64,000 bases of DNA. It comes from Urechidicola croceus. Its GTDB lineage: Bacteria > Bacteroidota > Bacteroidia > Flavobacteriales > Flavobacteriaceae. The position numbers and the translations under genes are program-made. The stretch lies in assembly GCF_001761325.1 (NCBI RefSeq), contig NZ_CP017478.1, forward strand, positions 316,001 through 380,000, read 5' to 3'. Shown here one piece after another: positions 17,513-25,119 of this stretch; positions within the stretch are counted from its first letter, which is position 1, and every line of letters begins with the position of its first letter. The notes beneath the pieces were generated by a model. That model was not told where the DNA came from, searched no databases, and saw only the letters and a list, made by a program, of their open reading frames with translations.

Positions 17513-18106
17513 ATGAAAAAATTAGTAGTGTTATTCTTTGCATCAGTAATTTTGATAAGTTGTAAGAATGAAAAGAAAACAGATATAGTTAAGGAGGTTG
17601 AAAATAAAGTTGAAAAGAATATGGAAACAGAAAACATCTATCAATTTAATGTAAAAGATTTATATGGAAATGATTTTAATTTTGAATCATTGAAAGGAAA
17701 GAAAATAATGGTTGTAAATACAGCATCTAAATGTGGATTGACCCCACAATATGAACAGTTACAAGCTTTGTACGATGCTCATAAAGATGAAAATTTTACC
17801 ATTATAGGTTTTCCAGCAAATAATTTTGCAGGACAGGAGCCTGGTACAAATGCTGAAATTGCTTCTTTTTGTAAAGAAAATTACGGTGTAAGTTTTCCAA
17901 TGATGAGTAAGGTGTCTGTTAAGGGAGATGATATATGTGATTTGTATAAATTCTTAACTCAAAAAAACAAGAATGGTTTACAAGATTCTGAAGTAGCATG
18001 GAACTTTCAAAAATATTTATTAAATGAAAAAGGTGAGTTGGTTAAAGTAATTGATCCTAAAACATTACCAACTGATAATTCAATTATTGATTGGATTAAA
18101 AGTTAA
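17513..18106 (+). CDS. Glutathione peroxidase-family thiol peroxidase, lipoprotein
   Basis: A 197-residue peroxidase of the Cys-GPx type. The N-terminus is a lipoprotein signal (lipobox LISC at about residue 17), then a charged linker to about residue 42. The catalytic domain has TASKCGLTPQYEQLQ (peroxidatic Cys), GFPANNFAGQEPG (Gln) and VAWNFQKYLL (Trp-Asn). Enzymes of this type usually use thioredoxin rather than glutathione. It should reduce hydroperoxides on the periplasmic side. A clear terminator follows. Confidence 0.88.
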   Translation: MKKLVVLFFASVILISCKNEKKTDIVKEVENKVEKNMETENIYQFNVKDLYGNDFNFESLKGKKIMVVNTASKCGLTPQYEQLQALYDAHKDENFTIIGFPANNFAGQEPGTNAEIASFCKENYGVSFPMMSKVSVKGDDICDLYKFLTQKNKNGLQDSEVAWNFQKYLLNEKGELVKVIDPKTLPTDNSIIDWIKS

Positions 18107-18136
18107 TTTTTTTTTAAAACTAAACATAAAAAAAAC

Positions 18137-18170
18137 AATCCGTAAAGTAACACTTTACGGATTTGTTTTT
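18137..18170 (+). terminator. Intrinsic terminator after the glutathione peroxidase gene
   Basis: A perfect 12-base stem (18137-18148 and 18152-18163) with a 3-base loop and a T-rich tail. An A-rich leader on the other side may let it act on the LRR gene as well. Confidence 0.88.
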
Positions 18171-18202
18171 TGATCAAAATTTTGTTTTGAAGATACAATG
18201 TT

Positions 18203-19117
18203 TTAGTCCGAAACTAATGTATTGTGTATTCCAAAACTAGCTTTAATCCTTGGGGACGAAAATTTTATATCTACCAAAGTGGGGATTTTAGAGATAATTT
18301 CATCGATGTTACCTTTAAGTTTATTATTGCTAAGTATTAATGTTACTAACTGCTTTAAGTTAGATAACTCAGTTGGCACATGTCCTTCTAATTTATTGTC
18401 ACCTAATGATAGTTCAGTAAGTTTATTAAGATTTCCAATTGAAGAAGGAATATTTCCTGCTAGTTGATTGTCATAAATACTTAATGTTTGTAATTCTGTT
18501 AATTGAGAAATTTCTTTTGGTAATTGCCCTTCAATATTGTTATTACTTAAATGTAGTACTTCTAAATTTTTAAGCGTTCCAATACTTGTAGGGAGTTGAC
18601 CACTAATATTATTGTTGAATAAAGTTAATTCTTTCAAGTTTTCTAAATTTCCAATACTCTGAGGAATAGAACCTGAAATTTTATTCATAAATAAGATTAA
18701 GTTTTCTAAAGACTTTACATTACAAATCGATGAAGGAATATCACCAGTAAGGCTGTTAAATGATAGATTTAATTCTTTAAGATTAGCAATTTCCCCAATA
18801 CTTTCTGGGATTAATCCTTCTACCGAATTCATATGTAAATTGAGTCTTTGGAGGTTGGTTAATAGTCCTAAGTCTTGGGGTAGTTTTCCGGACAAGTTGT
18901 TTGCGCTTAAATCTAATTCTACAACTGTACCATCAATAACAGTTACACCAAACCATTTTTCAACAGGTTCAGAAAGGTCCCATTTATGAGTCCAGTTATC
19001 TCCATTAGTAGATTGATAAAGTGAAAGTAAAATTTCTTTTTCTGATTTTGAAACTCTGGCAAAGGTTACCGAAGTAAATAAAAGAAATAGTGATACAACT
19101 ATTTTAAAAGTTTTCAT
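18203..19117 (-). CDS. Secreted leucine-rich repeat protein
   Basis: A 304-residue exported protein. I use the inner ATG at 19115-19117, because it begins a good signal peptide (MKTFKIVVSLFLLFTSVTFA); an ATG 42 bases upstream would add a non-signal-like leader. After a cap (LLSLYQSTNGDNWTHKWD...VEKWFGVTV, as in plant-type LRR proteins) come about eight 24-residue repeats of the type LxxLxxLxLxxNxLxGxIPxxIGxLxN. The lack of a T9SS tail leaves its final location open. Such repeats usually bind proteins or glycans. Confidence 0.8.
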   Translation of the reverse strand: MKTFKIVVSLFLLFTSVTFARVSKSEKEILLSLYQSTNGDNWTHKWDLSEPVEKWFGVTVIDGTVVELDLSANNLSGKLPQDLGLLTNLQRLNLHMNSVEGLIPESIGEIANLKELNLSFNSLTGDIPSSICNVKSLENLILFMNKISGSIPQSIGNLENLKELTLFNNNISGQLPTSIGTLKNLEVLHLSNNNIEGQLPKEISQLTELQTLSIYDNQLAGNIPSSIGNLNKLTELSLGDNKLEGHVPTELSNLKQLVTLILSNNKLKGNIDEIISKIPTLVDIKFSSPRIKASFGIHNTLVSD

Positions 19118-19263
19118 TTTTGTGGGGATTGTGGGGTTATGTAAACTTATCTGTATCAAATTAAAGTAAAAAAAAGTTATTAAACAAATTAATTGTAAAA
19201 ATATTTACATTATTATGACACAGCAATATCTAATAAGTCACATAGTCAAGATAAGATATTTAG

Positions 19264-19271
19264 TATATTTG
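19264..19271 (+). promoter_or_regulatory. Candidate -7 box (TATATTTG) of bshB1
   Basis: A perfect TAnnTTTG match 16 bases before the TTG start at 19288, implying a leader of about ten bases. No good -33 element. Confidence 0.4.
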
Positions 19272-19287
19272 CTATAAAATAGATATT

Positions 19288-20004
19288 TTGAAATTAGACA
19301 TATTAGCGATAGGAGCACACCCAGATGATGTTGAATTGGGTTGTGGTGCCACAATAGCCAAAGAAATATCTTTGGGAAAAAAAGTTGGAATTTTAGATTT
19401 AACTCGTGGAGAATTGGGAACTAGAGGTTCTGCTGAAATCCGTAAAATAGAAGCAACTAAAGGAGCACAAGTTTTAGGAATTCAAATACGTGAGAATTTA
19501 GGTTTTGCTGATGGTTTTTTTGTAAATGATAAGGAACATCAGTTAAAAATTATTGAAATAATAAGAAAGTATCAACCAGAAGTCGTTTTGTGTAATGCGA
19601 TTGAAGATAGACATATTGATCATGGCAAGGGAAGTAAGTTAGTTTCAGATGCTTGTTTTTTATCTGGATTACGTAAAATTGAAACTATATATGATGGTAA
19701 ACAGCAAAGTTCTTGGAGACCTAAGCATGTGTATCATTATATTCAATGGAAAAATATAGAGCCTGATTTTGTAATTGATGTTTCAGGGTTTATGGATAAA
19801 AAATTAGAAGCTGTTAAAGCATATTCTTCACAGTTTTATGATCCAAATAGTAAAGAGCCTGTGTCTCCAATTACAAGTAAAAACTTTTTAGATAGTGTTA
19901 TTTATAGAGGTCAAGACTTGGGAAGGCTTATTGGAACAGATTTTGGAGAAGGTTTTACTGTTGAAAGATACGTTGCTGTAAATAGTTTAAGTGATTTAAT
20001 GTAA
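19288..20004 (+). CDS. bshB1: Bacillithiol biosynthesis deacetylase BshB1
   Basis: A 238-residue zinc deacetylase that removes acetate from GlcNAc-malate, the second step of bacillithiol synthesis. It has the AHPDDVELGCGATI metal motif at the N-terminus, TRGELGTRGS, GFADGFF, and DRHIDHGKGSKLV with the second metal His. The C-terminal SQFYDP and RGQDLG segments are characteristic of BshB1. The start is TTG at 19288; there is no in-frame ATG between it and the upstream region. It implies that this organism uses bacillithiol as a low-molecular-weight thiol. Confidence 0.9.
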   Translation: MKLDILAIGAHPDDVELGCGATIAKEISLGKKVGILDLTRGELGTRGSAEIRKIEATKGAQVLGIQIRENLGFADGFFVNDKEHQLKIIEIIRKYQPEVVLCNAIEDRHIDHGKGSKLVSDACFLSGLRKIETIYDGKQQSSWRPKHVYHYIQWKNIEPDFVIDVSGFMDKKLEAVKAYSSQFYDPNSKEPVSPITSKNFLDSVIYRGQDLGRLIGTDFGEGFTVERYVAVNSLSDLM

Positions 20005-20021
20005 AATTTACGAAAAAAGTT

Positions 20022-20052
20022 TTTGTAGAAAATAGGAAATAACTTACATTTG
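20022..20052 (+). promoter_or_regulatory. Textbook Bacteroidota promoter of tRNA-His
   Basis: TTTG at 20022-20025 and TACATTTG at 20045-20052 are separated by exactly 19 bases, the consensus layout of the Bacteroidota housekeeping sigma factor. Transcription should begin near 20059, about ten bases before the tRNA. Confidence 0.85.
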
Positions 20053-20069
20053 CACCCGCAAGTTACATG

Positions 20070-20143
20070 GTGGTTGTAGCTCAGTTGGTTAGAGCATCGG
20101 TTTGTGGTACCGAGGGTCGTGGGTTCGAGCCCCATCTTCCACC
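20070..20143 (+). tRNA. tRNA-His (anticodon GTG)
   Basis: The cloverleaf is readable: D arm GCTC...GAGC, anticodon stem TCGGT/ACCGA around the loop TTGTGGT (anticodon GTG at 20104-20106), and T arm GTGGG-TTCGAGC-CCCAT. A G at 20069 can serve as the extra G-1 typical of tRNA-His, opposite C73 at 20143. CCA is not encoded. The acceptor stem GTGGTTG/CTTCCAC contains two consecutive U-U oppositions (positions 5-68 and 6-67). A terminator follows. Confidence 0.95.
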
Positions 20144-20148
20144 CAAAA

Positions 20149-20177
20149 AAGTCTTCTCAAAATGAGAGGACTTTTTT
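20149..20177. terminator. Terminator after tRNA-His, also facing the aldehyde dehydrogenase gene
   Basis: A 10-base stem (20149-20158 with 20164-20173, one G-T pair), 5-base loop and a T-run on the plus strand. The A-run at 20145-20150 makes it usable on the minus strand too, where the aldehyde dehydrogenase gene ends at 20176. Confidence 0.85.
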
Positions 20178-21540
20178 ATTTTAATCCCATAACTCTTTTA
20201 ATTAGAGATAGTTTGCCTTTTGTGTGTGGGTAGTATTTTAAGTTTGGTTCTATAAGATTAGATTTTTCTAATATACTCTTATAGTGTGAAAATGCTTTAA
20301 AACCATCTTCACCATGATAAGATCCTATACCACTATCACCAACTCCACCAAAACCAAAATGACTATTAGAAATATGCATTACTGCATCGTTCACACATCC
20401 TCCACCAAAAGAAATTTCATTTAAAATTTTATTTTTTATTTTAGAGTTGTTTGTAAAAACATAACAAGACAATGGTTTTGGTCTAGATTTCACTTTAGAA
20501 ATAACTTCATCTAAATTGGAATAGGTAATTATTGGTAGAATTGGTCCAAAAATTTCTTCTTCCATTATTTTGTCTTCAAATGTCACATTCGTTAAAACTG
20601 TAGGTTCAATAATTCTACTATCAATATTATAATTACCACCAATAAAAACTTTTGACTTATCAATCAAATTAATTAACCGTTCGGTATTTTTTGAATTTAC
20701 GATTTGAACATAATTCCCGTTTTCTGTTGAAAAGTGAGAGTTTTTTATTTCTTCTTTTAATAATGCTAAGAATTTATCTTTAATTTGATTATCAAGTAGT
20801 ATGTAATCTGGAGCAATACATGTTTGTCCAGAATTCAAGAACTTAGACCATACCAACCGTTTTACAGTCTTTTTTAAATCACAATCATTCGTTATAAAAG
20901 CAGGACTTTTACCGCCTAATTCAAGTGTAACTGGCGTTAAGTGTTTTGCAGCGGCTTGATATACTATTCTTCCAACTGCTGTGCTTCCTGTAAAAAATAT
21001 TTTATCAAATTTTTGATTTAATAACTCTGTAGTTTGAGGAATTCCACCTTCAACAACTTTAAAATAATTTGGGTCAAAATTTGTATTGATTATTTGAGCA
21101 ATTGCAGCACTAGTATTTGAAGGTATTTCACTAGGTTTTAAAATAACTGTACAACCTGCAACAATTGCTGATACAGCAGGAGCAAAAGATAATTGGTAAG
21201 GATAATTCCACGCACCAATAACCAATGAAACTCCTAATGGTTCAGGTATTACGTAACTTTTTGCAGGTAAATTAACCAAGTTGGTTCGTTTACGTTTTCT
21301 TTTAGACCATTTTTTAACTTTCTTTTTTGCCTCAATTATATCATTGTAAATTAAAGCCAACTCTGTTGTAAATGTATCAAACTCAGATTTTTTAAAATCT
21401 TTATAAATAGCATCATACAACAATTGTTCGTTTGATTTTATAGCATCATATAATTTTTGAAGTTGCTGTTTTCTAAAGTTTATATCTTTAGTAGCATTGG
21501 TATTAAAAAAATCTCTTTGTTGTTCAATTAATTGGGGCAT
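20176..21540 (-). CDS. Aldehyde dehydrogenase (class 3-like)
   Basis: A 454-residue NAD(P)-dependent dehydrogenase that oxidises aldehydes to acids. It shows PLGVSLVIGAWNYPYQLSFAP, ILKPSEIPSNTSA, FTGSTAVGRIVYQAAAKHLTPVTLELGGKSP (general-base Glu) and NSGQTCIAPDYIL (catalytic Cys). The C-terminal FGGVGDSGIGSYHGEDGFKAFSHYKSIL is typical of the short, membrane-associable class 3 (ALDH3) group, which handles fatty aldehydes. The short basic C-terminus (GKLSLIKRVMGLK) may touch the membrane. It is monocistronic. Confidence 0.9.
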   Translation of the reverse strand: MPQLIEQQRDFFNTNATKDINFRKQQLQKLYDAIKSNEQLLYDAIYKDFKKSEFDTFTTELALIYNDIIEAKKKVKKWSKRKRKRTNLVNLPAKSYVIPEPLGVSLVIGAWNYPYQLSFAPAVSAIVAGCTVILKPSEIPSNTSAAIAQIINTNFDPNYFKVVEGGIPQTTELLNQKFDKIFFTGSTAVGRIVYQAAAKHLTPVTLELGGKSPAFITNDCDLKKTVKRLVWSKFLNSGQTCIAPDYILLDNQIKDKFLALLKEEIKNSHFSTENGNYVQIVNSKNTERLINLIDKSKVFIGGNYNIDSRIIEPTVLTNVTFEDKIMEEEIFGPILPIITYSNLDEVISKVKSRPKPLSCYVFTNNSKIKNKILNEISFGGGCVNDAVMHISNSHFGFGGVGDSGIGSYHGEDGFKAFSHYKSILEKSNLIEPNLKYYPHTKGKLSLIKRVMGLK

Positions 21541-21680
21541 AATAGTATTTATAATAGTTGTAGCAAGTTACAATTTTATTGTGACTTGACTTTGTTAAAT
21601 AAATAAGGTATTTTCGTTTATTGATTGATAAAATCAAATAGCACTGAATTTATTAAGTTATAGTATTTGATAAGAAAAAC

Positions 21681-22937
21681 ATGAAAATTTCAAAATACTC
21701 AATAGGAATAGGTGATAGATTTGGGCATGAGGCAAAAGCGCAACTCAAGGCAATTGTTGAAGCAAATAAGAAACTGATTCATATTGTTCCTGTATGGAAT
21801 AAATCATTTCGTGAACATAGTATCACAAAAACAAAACCTTGCGATACTCGTGTTGCTGCTGATAAGGCTGTAGAGGAATTGAATTGGAAAGATCAATACT
21901 TTATTGATGCTGATCATATTAATATGTCTAACGTTGATGAGTTTATTGATCATTCAGATTTTTTCACCATAGATATTGCCGAGTTTATAGGTAATAAAAA
22001 TGACGAAGGAAAATTAACAGAGTCGTTAAACCAAAATTCTAAATTAATTGGAAAAATTTCAATTCCTAACATTACTAAAACTTTTAAGTTAAGTAAAGAC
22101 GAATTAGAACTTATAATTAAAAAATATTTACCCGCTATTATAGAAGCAGGTGTAATATATCGCCATATAGAAAGTAAAAAAGGTAAAGATAATTTTGTAA
22201 CAGAAATTTCAATTGACGAAGTATTGGAGCCTCAATCTCCAATAGAATTACTAATCATTTTATCGTTAATAGCACATGAAAAAATACCAATTCAAACGAT
22301 TGCACCAAGATTTACTGGAAGATTCAACAAAGGTGTAGATTATGTTGGAGATTTATCCAAATTTGAAAAAGAATTTGAAGAGGATATTTTAGTTATTGAT
22401 TATGCAATTCGAGAATTTGGTTTACCAGAAAATCTAAAATTGAGTGTCCATTCTGGAAGTGATAAGTTTTCTATTTACCCAATAATCACAAAAATTATTA
22501 ATAAGCATAATAAAGGAATTCATATAAAAACGGCTGGCACAACTTGGCTTGAAGAAGTAATAGGCTTGGCAATGGCAGAAGATGAAGCCCTTAAACTTGC
22601 AAAATTATTTTATAGTGAAGCATTGGTACGTATTGACGAACTTTGTGCTCCATATGCACAGGTTATTGATATTGACATTGAAAAATTACCATCAATAAAT
22701 GAAGTAGAAAAATGGAGTGGAGAAAAATTTGCCAACACACTACGTCATATTCCAGATAATCCAGATTATAACCCAAATTTCAGACAATTAATTCATGTAG
22801 GGTATAAAATTGCTGTTGAACATAGCGAAGAATTTAATTTATATCTTACAAAGTATGCCGACATTATCGGTCAACAAGTTTATGAAAACATATATGACAG
22901 ACACCTATACAAACTATTCAACAAAAATGAACAATAA
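21681..22937 (+). CDS. uxaE: Tagaturonate epimerase family protein (UxaE-like)
   Basis: A 418-residue cytoplasmic protein whose start (KYSIGIGDRFGHEAKAQLKAI) and general pattern match the UxaE family, which interconverts D-tagaturonate and D-fructuronate. Candidate metal or catalytic residues lie in YFIDADHINMSNVDEFI, SVHSGSDKFSIYP and HIKTAGTTWLEEVIGLA. It overlaps the following beta-glucuronidase-like gene by 11 bases, which supports a shared role in uronic acid use. Recognition is from memory of the family, so the name carries moderate confidence. Confidence 0.68.
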   Translation: MKISKYSIGIGDRFGHEAKAQLKAIVEANKKLIHIVPVWNKSFREHSITKTKPCDTRVAADKAVEELNWKDQYFIDADHINMSNVDEFIDHSDFFTIDIAEFIGNKNDEGKLTESLNQNSKLIGKISIPNITKTFKLSKDELELIIKKYLPAIIEAGVIYRHIESKKGKDNFVTEISIDEVLEPQSPIELLIILSLIAHEKIPIQTIAPRFTGRFNKGVDYVGDLSKFEKEFEEDILVIDYAIREFGLPENLKLSVHSGSDKFSIYPIITKIINKHNKGIHIKTAGTTWLEEVIGLAMAEDEALKLAKLFYSEALVRIDELCAPYAQVIDIDIEKLPSINEVEKWSGEKFANTLRHIPDNPDYNPNFRQLIHVGYKIAVEHSEEFNLYLTKYADIIGQQVYENIYDRHLYKLFNKNEQ

Positions 22938-24726
22938 ACTATTTACAAAAATAAAGAGTATTGCTTTTTTAGTAACCCTATTTTTCTGTTGTACTTCATT
23001 ATATTCTCAAAGTGCTATGACAAATGTAGAGTCGCGTAATACCACAAATTTAAATGGTGATTGGACAGTCATTATTGACCCAACTGGTACTGGAGATTGG
23101 AGGCAAGTTTGGAAAGAAAAAAAACCAGAAAAGAAAACCGATTTTTATGAATACTCATTTGAGGGAAGTCCTACAATGAAAGTCCCTGGAGACTTCAATT
23201 CTCAAATGGTTGAGATTACTTACCTTGAAGGAATTGTTTGGTATAAAAAAGAATTTACGCATACAACCAAATCTAACAAAAGGAACTTTATTCATTTTGG
23301 TGCAGTAAATTATGTTGCTGATGTTTATTTAAATGGAGAACATATTGGAAGTCACGAAGGAGGATTTACACCTTTTCAGTTTGAAATTACTGACAAAATT
23401 AAAAGTGGAAAAAATGCATTAGTGGTTAAAGTCAACAACAAACGCTTAAAAAATGGATTACCAAGTTTAGGCTTTGATTGGTTCAATTATGGAGGAATAA
23501 CAAGAGATGTTAACCTAATAGAAACAAGCAAATGCTATATTGAAGATTACCATATTCAATTAGAAAAACATTCGGATAACGAAGTATTAGGTTGGGTTCA
23601 ATTAAATGGAGTTAGTAAATCTGAAAAGGTAAAAATTAAAATTCCAGAATTGAATATTGAATACGAAACAATTTCCAATAAAAATGGTTTAGCAGAAGTT
23701 AAATTTTCAGGAGAATTTGAACTTTGGTCCCCTCAAAACCCTAAATTATATAGTGTTATTATAAAAAGTAAAAATGACGAGGTAACAGATGAGATAGGTT
23801 TTAGAACTATTGAAATTAAAGGAAAAGAGGTTTTATTAAATAATAAACCAATATTTTTTAAAAGTGTCAATATCCATGAAGAAAATCCATATAAAGCAGC
23901 AAAAGCATATTCTGAAGAAGATGCTTTAATTTTATTGAATTGGGCAAAAGAATTAGGTTGTAACATGGTTCGTTTGGCTCATTATCCTCATAGTGAACAT
24001 ATGGTAAAACTTGCCGAAAAAATGGGCTTAATGGTTTGGAGTGAATTACCAGTTTACCAACATATTGAATTTTCAAATCCTGATGTACCTCAAAAAATGG
24101 ACTTGATGATGAAAGAAATGATTCGTAGAGATAGAAACCGTGCAGCAGTTGTACTTTGGAGTCTTTCTAACGAAACGTATTCTTTTACTGAAAATCGTGA
24201 CAATGCTTTAATTGAATTAACAAAACAATGTAAATTATTAGATGATACACGATTAATAACACATGTTATCAATAATCAAGGATATGATAACAATACATTT
24301 AATGTTTGGGATACTTTATACAATCATGTTGATATCATCGCATTGAATGAATATCTAGGATGGTACGTTCCTTGGCAGGGGAAACCTTCTGAAACTAAGT
24401 GGAAATTTGTTAACGATAAACCAGTTTTTATTTCTGAATTTGGAGGAGAATCTCTATACGGAAGTAATTACGGCCCAAAAGATGAGGCTGCTTCTTGGAG
24501 TGAGGAGTATCAAGAAAAAATTTATCAAGACCAGATAGAAATGTTTAATAATGTTCCAAATTTAATAGGTGTTTGCCCTTGGATCTTAGTTGATTATCGT
24601 TCTTCTGGAAGAATGCATCCTGTTTATCAAAAAGGTTATAATAGAAAAGGATTAATCTCTGAAAATGGAGAAAAAAAGAAGTCTTGGTATATAATGAAAG
24701 AATATTTTCAAACTGAAAACAATTAA
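22927..24726 (+). CDS. Secreted GH2 glycoside hydrolase, probable beta-glucuronidase
   Basis: A 599-residue enzyme with a signal peptide (MNNKLFTKIKSIAFLVTLFFCCTSLYS). I start it at the ATG at 22927, which overlaps the epimerase gene by 11 bases; longer readings lack a signal. Domains are a jelly-roll (about 40-200), an immunoglobulin-like domain (about 205-295) and the TIM barrel (about 300-595). The acid/base is Glu416 in LSNE and the nucleophile Glu504 in ISEFGGES. LNEYLGWY (473-480) and the NRK motif (572-574), an NxK triad that in beta-glucuronidases holds the uronate carboxylate, support glucuronide cleavage. With the UxaE-like neighbour it makes a small uronate-use unit. Confidence 0.82.
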   Translation: MNNKLFTKIKSIAFLVTLFFCCTSLYSQSAMTNVESRNTTNLNGDWTVIIDPTGTGDWRQVWKEKKPEKKTDFYEYSFEGSPTMKVPGDFNSQMVEITYLEGIVWYKKEFTHTTKSNKRNFIHFGAVNYVADVYLNGEHIGSHEGGFTPFQFEITDKIKSGKNALVVKVNNKRLKNGLPSLGFDWFNYGGITRDVNLIETSKCYIEDYHIQLEKHSDNEVLGWVQLNGVSKSEKVKIKIPELNIEYETISNKNGLAEVKFSGEFELWSPQNPKLYSVIIKSKNDEVTDEIGFRTIEIKGKEVLLNNKPIFFKSVNIHEENPYKAAKAYSEEDALILLNWAKELGCNMVRLAHYPHSEHMVKLAEKMGLMVWSELPVYQHIEFSNPDVPQKMDLMMKEMIRRDRNRAAVVLWSLSNETYSFTENRDNALIELTKQCKLLDDTRLITHVINNQGYDNNTFNVWDTLYNHVDIIALNEYLGWYVPWQGKPSETKWKFVNDKPVFISEFGGESLYGSNYGPKDEAASWSEEYQEKIYQDQIEMFNNVPNLIGVCPWILVDYRSSGRMHPVYQKGYNRKGLISENGEKKKSWYIMKEYFQTENN

Positions 24727-24740
24727 TAAAAAGCTGACCT

Positions 24741-24760
24741 AATAATGGCTATTATTTTTT
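24741..24760 (+). terminator. Weak possible terminator after the GH2 gene
   Basis: A 6-base AT-only stem (24741-24746 with 24751-24756) followed by Ts. The position is right, but the stem is weak. Confidence 0.3.
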
Positions 24761-24802
24761 GGTTTTGTACCACACCAAATTATAGACAAACTTTTCTTAA
24801 CT

Positions 24803-24982
24803 ATTGAGAAAAAAATAACAATCATATTAACCTTGCTAAATTCTTTAATTTTTAGTTGCAAATCAAATTCTACTGAATTAAACGGCTTTGAAATATTAAA
24901 TTTATCAGAATTAAAAATTGACAAAATAACAAAATGGCCTCAAAACATTTCTGGAATTCACTCTGAAAAAGAAATTCTATAA
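24803..24982 (+). pseudogene. Lipoprotein-like gene fragment without a normal start
   Basis: An open frame of 59 codons from ATT at 24803 to TAA at 24980-24982. It reads as a basic start (IEKK), a hydrophobic stretch and a lipobox-like LIFSC, then a Ser/Asn-rich linker and GFEILNLSELKIDKITKWP. No ATG or GTG is available in frame; the TTG inside the hydrophobic stretch would destroy the signal. It therefore looks like a decayed or truncated lipoprotein gene, or a tiny lipoprotein using a rare ATT start. I do not recognise the family. Confidence 0.35.
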
Positions 24983-25119
24983 ACAATAGAAAAATAACTT
25001 TGTAGAACAATTTGTATAAAAACACCAACTTTAGTGCTTAGTCTAATGTAGTTAAAAGTTTGTTATGTTTGATTTTTCAGAGGAAAATCAGATAATCACA
25101 AAAACTAAATAATATAACC

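Larger units (their letters stand above)
24727..25119. other. Gene-poor stretch between GH2 and uvrA
   Basis: Between two gene 3' ends, 393 bases hold no convincing complete gene. The left part has a weak hairpin and the lipoprotein-like fragment described at 24803-24982. From 24983 on I see only AT-rich DNA with a short imperfect inverted repeat around 25071-25090 and no strong uvrA terminator. Confidence 0.6.

Noticed and set aside
19911-20135. Minus-strand frame across the tRNA-His (MGLEPTTLGTTNRCSNQLSY...)
   Set aside because: This is the well-known false translation of a tRNA on the opposite strand.
24739-24924. Minus-strand frame of 61 codons between GH2 and uvrA
   Set aside because: No family features, and the plus strand here has a more convincing lipoprotein-like frame.
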